Assembly: GCF_038002165.1 (NCBI RefSeq)
Contig: NZ_JBBOBR010000001.1
Span: forward strand, 1,054,001-1,118,000
Length of the DNA stretch: 64,000 nt
Source of the DNA: Cytobacillus sp. FSL H8-0458
GTDB lineage: Bacteria > Bacillota > Bacilli > Bacillales > Cytobacillaceae
Direction of reading: 5' to 3'
Each line of letters begins with the position of its first letter. The stretch's first letter is position 1. The notes below the pieces were generated by a model, which worked only from the letters and a program-made list of their open reading frames with translations, searched no databases and was not told the origin of the DNA. Below, piece by piece: positions 16,513 through 24,105 of the stretch. Both the position numbers and the translations under genes were made by a program.

Positions 16513-16821
16513 AGCTTCTAACCAGGTCTGTGACCATTTTTCTATTTCTTTCATTAACGGCTCCATGGCAAGGCCTTTTTCTGTTAAGGAATATTCAATT
16601 CTTACAGGAGTTTCAGGGAAGACATTGCGTTTTACGACTCCCTCATTTTCCAGGTCCTTTAGCCGGTCTGAAAGAACTTTGCCGCTAATCCCTATTGAGG
16701 ATTCGATGCTGCAGAAACGCTGTGGCCCGTTAAGTAATTGATAGATGATTAATCCGGTCCAACGCTGGCTCAGTATGCCAATGGCTTTTTCAAATCTTGG
16801 ACAAATTAGTGATTTCTCCAT
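16510..16821 (-). CDS. catR: HxlR/DUF24 redox regulator, CatR/YodB-like
   Basis: Starts at ATG 16821, eight bases after AAGGAG; the upstream in-frame extension lacks a site. 103 residues with the DUF24 winged helix: MEKSLICPRFEKAIGILSQR, WTGLIIYQLLNGPQRF, ISGKVLSDRLKDLENEGVV, and the wing VFPETPVRIEYSLTEKG. The N-terminal Cys (LICPRF, residue 7) matches the sensing Cys of B. subtilis YodB and CatR, which form thiol adducts or disulfides with quinones and diamide. It is divergent from catD-catE, as expected for CatR. CatR versus another YodB-like paralogue cannot be settled by eye; the context favours CatR. Confidence 0.85.
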   Translation of the reverse strand: MEKSLICPRFEKAIGILSQRWTGLIIYQLLNGPQRFCSIESSIGISGKVLSDRLKDLENEGVVKRNVFPETPVRIEYSLTEKGLAMEPLMKEIEKWSQTWLEA

Positions 16822-16893
16822 CCGTATCACTCCTTGTTTATTATTATAATCATAAACCAAAAATAATTAAATAACTATTAATAAAATAATTAC

Positions 16894-16940
16894 TTGACGA
16901 TACTTAATTTAAATTATATACTAACTTACATAAAGTAAGT
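16894..16940 (+). promoter_or_regulatory. Promoter and operator of catD-catE
   Basis: TTGACG (16894-16899), a 17-bp spacer and TATACT (16917-16922) form a good sigma-A promoter. ACTTAC, ATAAA, GTAAGT (16924-16940) is a perfect dyad covering the expected transcription start, where bound regulator would block initiation. A second half site TTACTT lies at the -35 edge. Confidence 0.75.
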
Positions 16941-16983
16941 AACTAACAAAAAAGTAAACTTAACTAACCAAGGAGGAACAAAC

Positions 16984-17388
16984 ATGAACAAAAACGAATT
17001 AGGCAATTTCATTCTGCGTGCAATTTTAGGTTTTATTTTCTTTATTCATGGTTTATCAAAATTTCAGGGAGGCATCAGCAATACAGCTGGTTTCTTCGAT
17101 AGTATAGGTATTCCAGGTTTTATGGCTTATATCGTTGCCGTTATCGAGCTGGCAGGAGGAATAGCGCTTATTCTGGGAATTGGGACAAAAATTGTTTCTG
17201 TATTATTTGCTGTCATCATGCTCGGAGCTATCTTTACTGCTAAGCTGCCTCTAGGTCTGTTGGGAAATGGTCAAATGGCCGGTTATGAATTAGATTTAGT
17301 ACTGCTTGCCGCATCAATTTATTTTGTTTTAGCAAAGGAATCACCATTGTCTCTTGGTAGCAAGTTAATACAATCTAAAGCAAATTAA
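16984..17388 (+). CDS. catD: DoxX family membrane protein, CatD-like
   Basis: 134 residues with four membrane helices: AILGFIFFIHGLSKFQGGIS is the DoxX opening, followed by GIPGFMAYIVAVIELAGGIA. DoxX proteins accompany quinone or thiol detoxification genes. B. subtilis CatD (YfiD) is co-transcribed with the catechol dioxygenase CatE under CatR. Strong AAGGAGG with leader GAACAAAC precedes the ATG. The stop overlaps the following reading frame. Confidence 0.87.
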   Translation: MNKNELGNFILRAILGFIFFIHGLSKFQGGISNTAGFFDSIGIPGFMAYIVAVIELAGGIALILGIGTKIVSVLFAVIMLGAIFTAKLPLGLLGNGQMAGYELDLVLLAASIYFVLAKESPLSLGSKLIQSKAN

Positions 17389-17405
17389 TGGGAGGAGAAA
17401 TTAGC

Positions 17406-18254
17406 ATGAACTTTCATCAAAAACCGATAACCTTTGTTGCGCAGGTCAATATTAAAGTTCAAGATCTGGAACGGTCACTGGCTTTCTATAAAGAGGTAAT
17501 TGGATTTAAAGTGTTATCAAAAACAGATAGAACTGCCGAGCTGACTGCTGATGGCAAAACCGCATTACTGAGGATTGAAGAGCCGGAAAACGCTGAACCC
17601 AAAATGGGAAGAACAACTGGTTTGTATCATTTCGCTCTGCTGCTTCCAAAGCGCTCCGATTTGGCTAAAATAGTGCGTCATTTCGTCGAAATCGGGCTGC
17701 AATTTGGATCATCCGACCATCTTGTCAGTGAAGCACTCTATTTATCTGATCCAGATGGAAATGGAATAGAAATTTACATTGACCGCAGTCCTTCCGATTG
17801 GACATGGAAAAACGGGGAAGTTATGATGACCGTCGATCCGCTGGACTTTCCTGACTTGCTGTCAATTGGGCAGCAGCAGTCCTGGAAGGGCTTGCCCGCC
17901 GGTACGGTCATGGGACATATTCATTTACATGTGGCTGAACTGGCGAATACCGAAAAATTTTACACAGAGGGACTGGGGTTTGAAGCGGTCTGCAGATATG
18001 GAACACAGGCATTATTCATTTCAAGCGGAAAATACCACCATCATATTGGTTTGAATACCTGGAATGGAGTAGGAGCTCCGCAGCCTTCACAGAATAGTGC
18101 CGGACTTCAATCCTTCAAGCTCATTTTGGAAAATGAAGCAGCTATAGATCAGGCAGTGGAAAATTTGAAAAAGCTGGGCGCGGCTGCAGCAGTTGAAAAT
18201 AATCAGGTAATTACGGAAGACCCTTCAGGAAATCGAATTATTCTAGGAGTATAA
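17406..18254 (+). CDS. catE: Catechol 2,3-dioxygenase, two VOC domains
   Basis: ATG 17406 is chosen, ten bases after GGGAGG; an earlier in-frame ATG at 17388 overlaps the catD stop and has no site. 282 residues: VOC module 1 (about 8-135, VAQVNIKVQDLERSLAFYKE to DPDGNGIEIYIDR) and module 2 (about 165-280, MGHIHLHVAELANTEKFYTE to DPSGNRIILGV). In two-domain extradiol dioxygenases the Fe(II) ligands lie in the second module; HIHLHVAEL and KYHHHIGLNTW supply the histidines, but the usual C-terminal Glu is not obvious in IILGV. The likely reaction is ring cleavage of catechol or methylhydroquinone-type compounds. Confidence 0.87.
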   Translation: MNFHQKPITFVAQVNIKVQDLERSLAFYKEVIGFKVLSKTDRTAELTADGKTALLRIEEPENAEPKMGRTTGLYHFALLLPKRSDLAKIVRHFVEIGLQFGSSDHLVSEALYLSDPDGNGIEIYIDRSPSDWTWKNGEVMMTVDPLDFPDLLSIGQQQSWKGLPAGTVMGHIHLHVAELANTEKFYTEGLGFEAVCRYGTQALFISSGKYHHHIGLNTWNGVGAPQPSQNSAGLQSFKLILENEAAIDQAVENLKKLGAAAAVENNQVITEDPSGNRIILGV

Positions 18255-18328
18255 ATTATCATCAGGTGGTGTGAGTCATGGGTTTTTTTAATCAATTATT
18301 TGGGAGAAGATCTAAGGAGGAACAAACA

Positions 18329-18868
18329 ATGAGCGAAAAATTAAACATTGGAATTATCTTAGGAAGCACACGTCAGGGGAGAGTTAGCCCTCAGGTTGGT
18401 TCATGGGTAAAAGAGATTGCCGATAAACGCGGTGATGCCGTTTATGAGATTATAGATATCGCTGATTTCAAGCTGCCATTCTTAGGTGAAGCGGATTCGC
18501 CAGGAATTGCTGCATGGAATGAGAAGCTTAGTAGCCTGGATGGATTCATTTTCATCGTTCAGGAATATAACCACAGTATTACAGGGGCATTAAAAAATGC
18601 ACTTGATCTGGCCCGTGAACCCTGGAACAATAAAGCTGCAGGAATTGTAAGCTATGGATCAACCGGCGGTGCGAGAGCTGCTGAACATTTGCGAGGAATC
18701 ATGGGTGAATTAATGATCGCTGATGTGCGCGTGCATCCAACATTGTCTTTATTTACTGATTTTGAAAATGGTACAGTATTTAAACCTCAAGATCTTCATC
18801 TCGATAATGTGATAGCAATGATTGACCAGGTAGTATCCTGGAGCGGTGCATTAAAAACCATTAGATAG
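18329..18868 (+). CDS. NAD(P)H-dependent FMN reductase / quinone-azoreductase type flavoprotein
   Basis: 179 residues from ATG 18329 with AAGGAGG eight bases before. An upstream in-frame ATG at 18278, with its own AGGTGG site, would add MGFFNQLFGRRSKEEQT; both may be used. The flavodoxin-like fold is clear: LNIGIILGSTRQGRVSPQVG is the FMN phosphate loop, FIFIVQEYNHSITGALKNAL the PxYNxSxxG-like flavin contact, and YGSTGGARAAEHLRGIM the third loop. It follows catE by 74 bp and extends the catDE operon with a two-electron quinone reductase, fitting a quinone-stress regulon. Confidence 0.85.
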   Translation: MSEKLNIGIILGSTRQGRVSPQVGSWVKEIADKRGDAVYEIIDIADFKLPFLGEADSPGIAAWNEKLSSLDGFIFIVQEYNHSITGALKNALDLAREPWNNKAAGIVSYGSTGGARAAEHLRGIMGELMIADVRVHPTLSLFTDFENGTVFKPQDLHLDNVIAMIDQVVSWSGALKTIR

Positions 18869-18870
18869 AG

Positions 18871-18902
18871 AAAAAGCAGAACCCTCAAGGTTCTGCTTTT
18901 TT
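18871..18902 (+). terminator. Rho-independent terminator of the cat operon
   Basis: AAAAAGCAGAACC, short loop, GGTTCTGCTTTTTT: long perfect stem with a T run. Confidence 0.92.
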
Positions 18903-18981
18903 AATCTTATTCTGAATAGTGGTTTTTAGGGTGGGCTAAAAGGAAATAATTAAACAATACAACGAGAAGGGGGTGGTCCTG

Positions 18982-19710
18982 GTGTGGAATGCTGCATTTT
19001 GGGGCGCAGTTTCAGGGTCAGCGGTACTGCTTGGCGCGCTGGCAGCCATGTTTCTGCCCATCCGGAAAAAATTGATCGGTTACATTATGGCATTCGGTAC
19101 AGGTGTTCTGATTGGTGCAGCCTCATTTGAGCTTCTTGGGGAGTCGGTCCATAACGGCGGTTTATTGCCGACCGGCATTGGGTTTATGGCGGGTGCTGTC
19201 ACCTTTACCCTCTTTGATATAATAATTTCCAAAAAAGGGGCACAGCACAGGAAAAGGTCTGGCCCTAAAGCAGCAGCCAGCAGCGGAATTGTGCTTTTCG
19301 CGGGAACCATTATGGATGCTATACCAGAATCGATTATGATCGGAACAAGTCTGCTTGAAGCAGATTCGGTCAGCTTTCTTTTAGTCACCGCCATTTTTAT
19401 CAGTAACTTTCCTGAGGGGCTTTCTAGTACTTCAGGAATGAAAAAAAGCGGTTATTCAAAAAAGAAAATCATTTTCCTTTGGAGTTCGGTATTTGTCATT
19501 TCGGGAATGGCTTCAATGGCAGGATACATATTTTTGGATGGAGCATCAGAAGAGGTGCTGTCAGGGATTGCAGGTTTTGCAGGGGGCGCGATTATTGCCA
19601 TGGTTGCATCCACGATGATGCCTGAAGCCTTTGAGGACAGCGGTCCGGTGACCGGATTTATCGCAGCGATCGGCTTGCTGGCTTCATTGGTCCTGGATTA
19701 TTTTTCTTAA
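18982..19710 (+). CDS. ZIP-family metal transporter
   Basis: About 242 residues; GTG 18982 is favoured because AAGGGGGTGG precedes it by seven bases (an in-frame GTG at 18973 lies within that site). Eight membrane helices; helix IV carries DAIPESIMIGTSL and helix V SNFPEGLSSTSGM, the paired metal-binding motifs (xPExxxIG and NxPEG) of ZIP proteins, with Asp replacing the usual first His. The cytosolic loop is KKGAQHRKRSG. Zinc or iron uptake is the family function, although some Bacillus members of this branch are simply called zinc permeases. No metal-regulator box was seen. Confidence 0.83.
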   Translation: MWNAAFWGAVSGSAVLLGALAAMFLPIRKKLIGYIMAFGTGVLIGAASFELLGESVHNGGLLPTGIGFMAGAVTFTLFDIIISKKGAQHRKRSGPKAAASSGIVLFAGTIMDAIPESIMIGTSLLEADSVSFLLVTAIFISNFPEGLSSTSGMKKSGYSKKKIIFLWSSVFVISGMASMAGYIFLDGASEEVLSGIAGFAGGAIIAMVASTMMPEAFEDSGPVTGFIAAIGLLASLVLDYFS

Positions 19711-19777
19711 CATTTTTCCGGAAAATCATGAATGTTTGGCACCTCATGTGGAAAAGGCAATGCAGGGGGTGTTATTT

Positions 19778-20053
19778 ATGAAGATACGAAATATTGTTAG
19801 GGAACAGCAGGAGGATGTGCATATTGAGATCGGCAGCTACAAAATGGTCATCGAAAAGCGATATCAGGCTGTTTCATTTGTAAATGACATGCTCCTGGGT
19901 GTTCTTTATTTAATCGGAAGTATACTATTCTTGACAGATGTCAGCCAGACGGTTTCCATCTCGTTTTTCCTTGCGGGAAGCATCATGATGATCATCCGGG
20001 CAGGCTTAAATTTATTGAAGGATCTTCATATTAACAAGATAACAAAAAAATAA
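19778..20053 (+). CDS. YrhK-domain membrane protein
   Basis: 91 residues from ATG 19778 (AGGGGGTG eight bases before; an upstream in-frame ATG at 19736 lacks a site). Two membrane helices (MLLGVLYLIGSILFL and SISFFLAGSIMMIIRAGLNL) with the family's GSYKMVIEKRYQ opening. YrhK proteins are small membrane proteins of unknown role, often with stress or acid genes. Same strand as the ZIP transporter, 67 bp after it. Confidence 0.75.
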   Translation: MKIRNIVREQQEDVHIEIGSYKMVIEKRYQAVSFVNDMLLGVLYLIGSILFLTDVSQTVSISFFLAGSIMMIIRAGLNLLKDLHINKITKK

Positions 20054-20131
20054 ATCGGGTTTTGCAGAAGGCCAATACGGCAATACTAGCGACATAGTTA
20101 AAAATATATTTATTTTTAAAGGAGAATCGAG

Positions 20132-20341
20132 ATGGCTGAAGAAACAGATAAGGTAAGCAGTGGAAAGAAAGCGGATGTTGGCGATACGATTAGCATCATT
20201 AGCGGTTCGGAAAAAGGGAAAAAAGGCAGAGTAGTTGTGGTACGGGATAACTCAGTCATTGTAGAGCTTGGGGTCAATCCGAAAAAGGATGAGCCCATCA
20301 AAACGGTGATCAGCCATAAGCGCTACAAAGTCGTTAAATAA
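20132..20341 (+). CDS. DUF2187 family KOW-like protein
   Basis: 69 residues, AAAGGAG before ATG. VGDTISIISGSEKGKKGRVV is a KOW-type beta motif (V-G-D..I-G-x-x-K-G-K-x-G-x-V), and HKRYKVVK is the conserved end of the DUF2187/YkvS family. A nucleic-acid or ribosome contact is suggested by the fold but not shown for this family. Confidence 0.85.
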   Translation: MAEETDKVSSGKKADVGDTISIISGSEKGKKGRVVVVRDNSVIVELGVNPKKDEPIKTVISHKRYKVVK

Positions 20342-20356
20342 TGGGGAGGTGGATGA

Positions 20357-20470
20357 ATGAAACCTGAGTCAAAACGGACCTCTGCCTCCATACCTCCAGA
20401 TGTCCGGGAAAAAATTATTAGGTTAGACAGGGATGAAAAAGCCAAGCGGCAAACAAAACGGCCGCAGTAA
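20357..20470 (+). CDS. Small basic protein, 37 residues, unknown
   Basis: ATG 20357 sits seven bases after GGGGAGG, 15 bp after the DUF2187 stop, and the frame runs to a TAA followed by a strong terminator. The product is highly charged: IPPDVREKIIRLDRDEKAKR near the C-terminus. The ribosome binding site, the spacing and the terminator placed right after it argue for a real co-transcribed gene. No family recognised. Confidence 0.6.
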   Translation: MKPESKRTSASIPPDVREKIIRLDRDEKAKRQTKRPQ

Positions 20471-20477
20471 TAGGATT

Positions 20478-20513
20478 TCCATGATAGACGAAAATGCTGT
20501 CATGGATTTTTTT
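20478..20513 (+). terminator. Rho-independent terminator
   Basis: TCCATGATAG/CTGTCATGGA stem (one G-U pair), 9-nt loop, seven T. Confidence 0.85.
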
Positions 20514-20570
20514 GCTTTTTAGCAATTATAAAATTGCGATAGGTTTATAACTTTGTGGATGAATTTATCT

Positions 20571-20634
20571 ACGTCTAGATTTAGCGCCTACCCCTTCGAG
20601 GTGTCGGGGGAGAGCAAGGCGCTTGCGCTTTTGT
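20571..20634. repeat. Short interspersed palindromic element, internally deleted copy
   Basis: Contains AGCGCCT (20583-20589) inverted as AGGCGCT (20617-20623), with CCCCTTCGAGGTGTCGGGGG between and TTGCGCTTTTG after. This GCGCC...GGCGC layout beginning GTCTAG and ending GCTTTTG resembles a non-coding repeat I recall from many Bacillaceae genomes, usually longer. An in-frame extension of the MOSC gene runs through it, which is why that longer start is not used. Confidence 0.6.
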
Positions 20635-20657
20635 TCTTGAATGGGGAGTTGATGAAA

Positions 20658-21383
20658 ATGCTGATTGGACATATTAGGGAGATTGTCCGCTATCCGGTGA
20701 AAAGCTTTTATGGGGAAAGCGTGAATAAAACGAATGTAATGAAATATGGACTGTATGGGGATCGCAGTCATGCCTATCTGGATAAGTCCAGGCCAGGTAA
20801 ATACTTGACCATTACTCAGTTTCCGGAAATGGTGCGGTATAAAGCAGAGTTTATGGGTGAGGAAAATAGGAACAAATATCCGCCTGTTAGAATTACAGCT
20901 CCGGATGGAATACAGGTCTCCTGGGATGATGAACAATTGATTAAAGACATAGAAAATCATTCATCAGCAGAAATTACTCCGGTGCAATATAGTCCTATGC
21001 ATGTTCCAGAAGGTGCAATTGAAGAAGAAAATATTTTAGTAGTGACAGACGCTTCCCTGAAAAAAATGAAAGAACTATGGGGAAAAGAGAAGCTGGACTT
21101 CCAGCGGTTCCGGCCAAATCTGGTGCTTTCCCTGGTAAAGGAGGAACCTTTTTTGGAGGATCAGTGGTTTGGGAAGACGATGAAGATTGGCAATGTGGAG
21201 TTAAAAGTGAAGCGGCATTGCGAGCGGTGCATGATTATTACAGTAGATCCTGAAAGCGGGGAAAGAGATCCAAGCCTCCATAAAAAGGTGATCAGTAAAA
21301 GGAATAATTACTTCGGTGTGTATGCCACCGTCCTGAAAACAGGTAAGATTGCTGCAGGGGATGAGGTTTACCTTTTTGAGTAA
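20658..21383 (+). CDS. MOSC domain-containing protein
   Basis: Starts at ATG 20658, nine bases after GGGGAG; upstream in-frame codons translate the interspersed repeat. 241 residues: an N-terminal MOSC beta-barrel (IGHIREIVRYPVKSFYGE; YPVKS is diagnostic) and a C-terminal MOSC domain (about 95-240) with RFRPNLVLS, RHCERCMIITVDPESGERDP. The Cys pair CERC includes the conserved Cys thought to hand over the molybdenum-cofactor sulfur. Likely a molybdenum-cofactor sulfurase-type or amidoxime-reductase-like (YiiM/mARC) oxidoreductase; the substrate is unknown. Confidence 0.85.
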   Translation: MLIGHIREIVRYPVKSFYGESVNKTNVMKYGLYGDRSHAYLDKSRPGKYLTITQFPEMVRYKAEFMGEENRNKYPPVRITAPDGIQVSWDDEQLIKDIENHSSAEITPVQYSPMHVPEGAIEEENILVVTDASLKKMKELWGKEKLDFQRFRPNLVLSLVKEEPFLEDQWFGKTMKIGNVELKVKRHCERCMIITVDPESGERDPSLHKKVISKRNNYFGVYATVLKTGKIAAGDEVYLFE

Positions 21384-21413
21384 GTATATGTAAACTAGAG
21401 TCACGGGAGTGAA

Positions 21414-21743
21414 ATAAGGTTTCAGGCTACTATTTTATTTATACTGGCTGGTGCCGCCGAAATTGGCGGAGGCTATTTAATTTAGCAATGGATCTGCGAT
21501 GGAAAGCCTTTTTTCTGGGGAATCGCCGGCGGGGTCATCCTTGCCTTATACGGTGTTATTGCTGCATTCCAGAACTTCCCGTCTTTTGGAAGAGTGTATG
21601 CTGCATATGGAGGTGTTTTTATCATTCTGTCCATTTTATGGGGATGCTGCATAGATAAAAAAACACCTGACTTTTATGATTGGCTTGGCGCAGGGATTTG
21701 CCTTATAGGTGCATCTGTAATCCTGTTTGCTCCTCGTCATTAA
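21414..21743 (+). pseudogene. ynfA-like (UPF0060) gene with in-frame stop
   Basis: One frame encodes a complete YnfA membrane protein: FQATILFILAGAAEIGGGYL, then a TAG at 21483-21485 where the family has Trp (TGG) in YLIWxW, then QWICDGKPFFWGIAGGVILA, PSFGRVYAAYGGVFIILSIL and IGASVILFAPRH ending at TAA 21743. No frameshift is needed. The expected start codon reads ATA (21414-21416) after GGGAG, so the initiation codon also seems lost. Either a recent pseudogene or a rare readthrough case. The family is a four-helix small transporter-like protein. Confidence 0.85.
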
Positions 21744-21754
21744 AAGTGAAATTG

Positions 21755-21780
21755 GCCCAGCGAATGAACTGGGCTATTTC
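21755..21780. terminator. Terminator between convergent genes
   Basis: GCCCAG/CTGGGC stem with an 8-nt loop, T-rich on the + strand, between the ynfA remnant and the MFS remnant. Confidence 0.6.
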
Positions 21781-23000
21781 TTATACACTTTGACTCATTC
21801 TCTTCCCTTTTTTCTGCATCCCTGCAGCAAAAATGAGGACGAAAATGCTTGCGGATATTAAAGTCCCATGGAAGACCCAAACCATTTCAGCTAATGATAA
21901 TACTTCCAGTACAAGAGGCGCGGCAACAAATCCGAGGGCAAAACCTAATGATTTTAACAGCATGCCGACTCCAAAAATTCTGCCTCTGATGTGGTTGTTT
22001 GTCTTTTGCAGGATGGTGGCATGCAGAGTAGTGAAGCACGCATCAAAAATACCGGTTAAAAAGGCAAACGGCAGAATGACCGCTAATCCAGTATTTGACA
22101 ACAAGGTATAAATCCTGCGGACATCAGCATGGCTGCTGTAAAGCAGGCAAAATAAAGGCGGTTCCCCTGGAGGCTTTTTAATCTTGGCAGAATGATGGTT
22201 GCGAGGACCGACCCGATTCCCCATACACCCCAGATTAGCCCATAATAAAAGCTTTGTTTGCTGATGTCGATCTCTTCTGCCAGCAGCGGAATCCCTAAAT
22301 TATGCGAAGCCCCTGCAAATGCCCCGATAAGGAAGATAATATTGACAAGCAGCAGCATCGGTTTAAGCAATATAAATGAATAAACTTCCTTCAAATCCCG
22401 GCCAATGCCGGCCAGCTTTACTTTAAAGCCGCTGCTGATTCCTTCATTCAAGGCTGGTTCAGAAGTTTGCCACTTCATTTTTGCCAAAACGAGTGCCGAA
22501 ATTACGTAGGTTGCGGCATCAAGTATTAAAGTGACCTCATACCCGAGGAAATCAGTGATGACTCCAGCCCCGATAAAGCCAAACACCAGGCTGACAGATG
22601 TTAGTCTGGATATCAAAGCATTTGTCTCCAGCACTTTATCCTGGCCAAAAATCTGCGGAATTTCGGCACTGTAGCTTACCGCAAAAAAGCTTGAGGTCAA
22701 ACCAATAAAGAAGCAGACAATGAGAATCATGATGGGATTCGGAAACGGAATTAAGCATAGAATGATAACGGCCCGGAAAACATCCGTCCAAATCATAATT
22801 TTCCGCCGGTCATATCGGTCGGCGAGAATCCCTGAGAAAAGGCTGGATAAAACGCCGCCAAGAGTCCTGAAGGCCATTGTGGCAGCAAGCCAGGCAGAGC
22901 TTCCGGTTTCCACATACATAAGCACATTAATGGCAATCAAGTCCATGAACGTACCAAGATCAGAAAAAGCTTTTACATACAGAAAAATTTTGCGGTTCAT
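21781..23000 (-). pseudogene. MFS transporter, frameshifted
   Basis: Start ATG 23000 (GGGGAG six bases before; MNRKIFLYVKAFSDLGTFM). The N-terminal ~300 residues carry MFS motif A-like SGILADRYDRRK and nine or so helices, ending in frame at AMLMSAGFIP. From about 22104-22112 the homology continues in the neighbouring frame as LLSNTGLAVILPFAFLTGIF to MQKKGKRMSQSV at 21781. A one-base deletion near GGTATAAATCC explains both parts. The intact product would be a ~406-residue enterobactin/macrolide-exporter-like MFS protein. A sequencing error cannot be excluded. Confidence 0.82.
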
Positions 23001-23155
23001 GTGTGTCTCCCCGATTTTCATAGATGGTTTCTGTTTTATTTTAAAGATTTTGAATTTAATTCGCAATACGAAATTTCAGATTATTGCTAAAAAGGATATT
23101 CTCACAGTGACGTTGAATAAGTGATGACATAGAAAGCGAAAGCAGGGGGATATGA

Positions 23156-23896
23156 ATGATTGCCTATTACGGTGAACTTTGCACAAAAATGTATGAAAGT
23201 GATAAATCAATGGCAGAGGGTGCAGAATTGAGCTTTTACCTGTCATATGTAAAAGACAGTGAAATGAAAGTATTGGAGCCGATGTGCGGCAATGGCAGAA
23301 TGCTTATTCCTTTCATGCAGAATGGGATTGAGGTTGATGGCTTTGATATCTCAGAAGATATGCTGAAGGTATGCAGGGAAAAAGCTGATGCATTGAACTT
23401 AAAGCCAACTATATTTCAGGAGAGAATAGAAGAGTTTAAAAGTGAAGAACAATATGATTTAGTTATGATTCCTTATGGTTCTTTTTCGCTTTTGCCTGAT
23501 TCCCTGTTACATAAAAGTCTTAAAAATCTTAAGAATGCCCTCAATGAAAACGGAAAAATGCTCCTAACTATTGTGGAAAAAGATCATGAGATAGAAGAAG
23601 TTTCCGAATGGGCGGAAACGAACAGGAAAGAGTTTGACGGGCAGACCATTATAGAATATAGAAAAATAGCTTATGAGGAAGAAACGAAAATCCTGCAGAT
23701 CAAGCTAAAGTATGAGGCCATTCGAAAGGGGATCACGGAAAAAACAGAGATGATGGACTTTCCTATACGGCTTTATGAACCGGGTGAATTCGAGAAAGTG
23801 CTCAAAGATAGCGGATTTAGTCAGATCGCTGTTCATGAAGTTAGAGATGGATATGGGGATGGACAATCTTTTCCGGTTTATGAATGTGCGGAATAA
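23156..23896 (+). CDS. Class I SAM-dependent methyltransferase
   Basis: 246 residues. Motif I is MKVLEPMCGNGRMLIPF (about residues 37-53), followed by the acidic ribose-binding loop VDGFDISEDML and motif IV YDLVMIPYGSFSLLP. The C-terminal beta-rich part (KILQIKLKYEAIRKG, MMDFPIRLYEPGEFEKVLK) matches the class of small-molecule methyltransferases. AGGGGGA precedes the ATG. The substrate is unknown. The stop overlaps an acetyltransferase fragment. Confidence 0.85.
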   Translation: MIAYYGELCTKMYESDKSMAEGAELSFYLSYVKDSEMKVLEPMCGNGRMLIPFMQNGIEVDGFDISEDMLKVCREKADALNLKPTIFQERIEEFKSEEQYDLVMIPYGSFSLLPDSLLHKSLKNLKNALNENGKMLLTIVEKDHEIEEVSEWAETNRKEFDGQTIIEYRKIAYEEETKILQIKLKYEAIRKGITEKTEMMDFPIRLYEPGEFEKVLKDSGFSQIAVHEVRDGYGDGQSFPVYECAE

Positions 23897-24105
23897 TGGA
23901 AGGGGGAAGAGGCTACGCCACGGAAGCGGCACTAGCCTGTAAAGATTATGGATTTACCTGCTTAAACTACAGGAAGGTGGTTTCCATTATTAACGTTCAT
24001 AATCTTGCATCGATCCGTGTTGCAGAGAAAGCAGGCATGAAAAAGGATAAATCCTTCCACAGAGCGGGGAATATGTTGCATGTATACTCCATTTCCAGCG
24101 GTTAA
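23896..24105 (+). pseudogene. 5'-truncated GNAT acetyltransferase remnant
   Basis: Encodes only the C-terminal third of a RimJ/RimL-type GNAT: GGRGYATEAALACKDYGF (acetyl-CoA loop), VVSIINVHNLASIRVAEKAG and the final strand. About 100 N-terminal residues that would form the first beta strands and substrate side are absent; homology begins right after the methyltransferase stop. It therefore looks like the product of a deletion that fused the upstream gene's end to this gene's tail. Confidence 0.75.

Noticed and set aside
15986-16537. Overlapping open frames of 60-98 codons on both strands in repeat array 1
   Set aside because: Open frames arise from the repeated sequence; no ribosome binding sites, period not divisible by three, both strands open.
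20553-20657. 35-residue N-terminal extension of the MOSC protein
   Set aside because: It translates the interspersed palindromic repeat; a good ribosome binding site exists for 20658.
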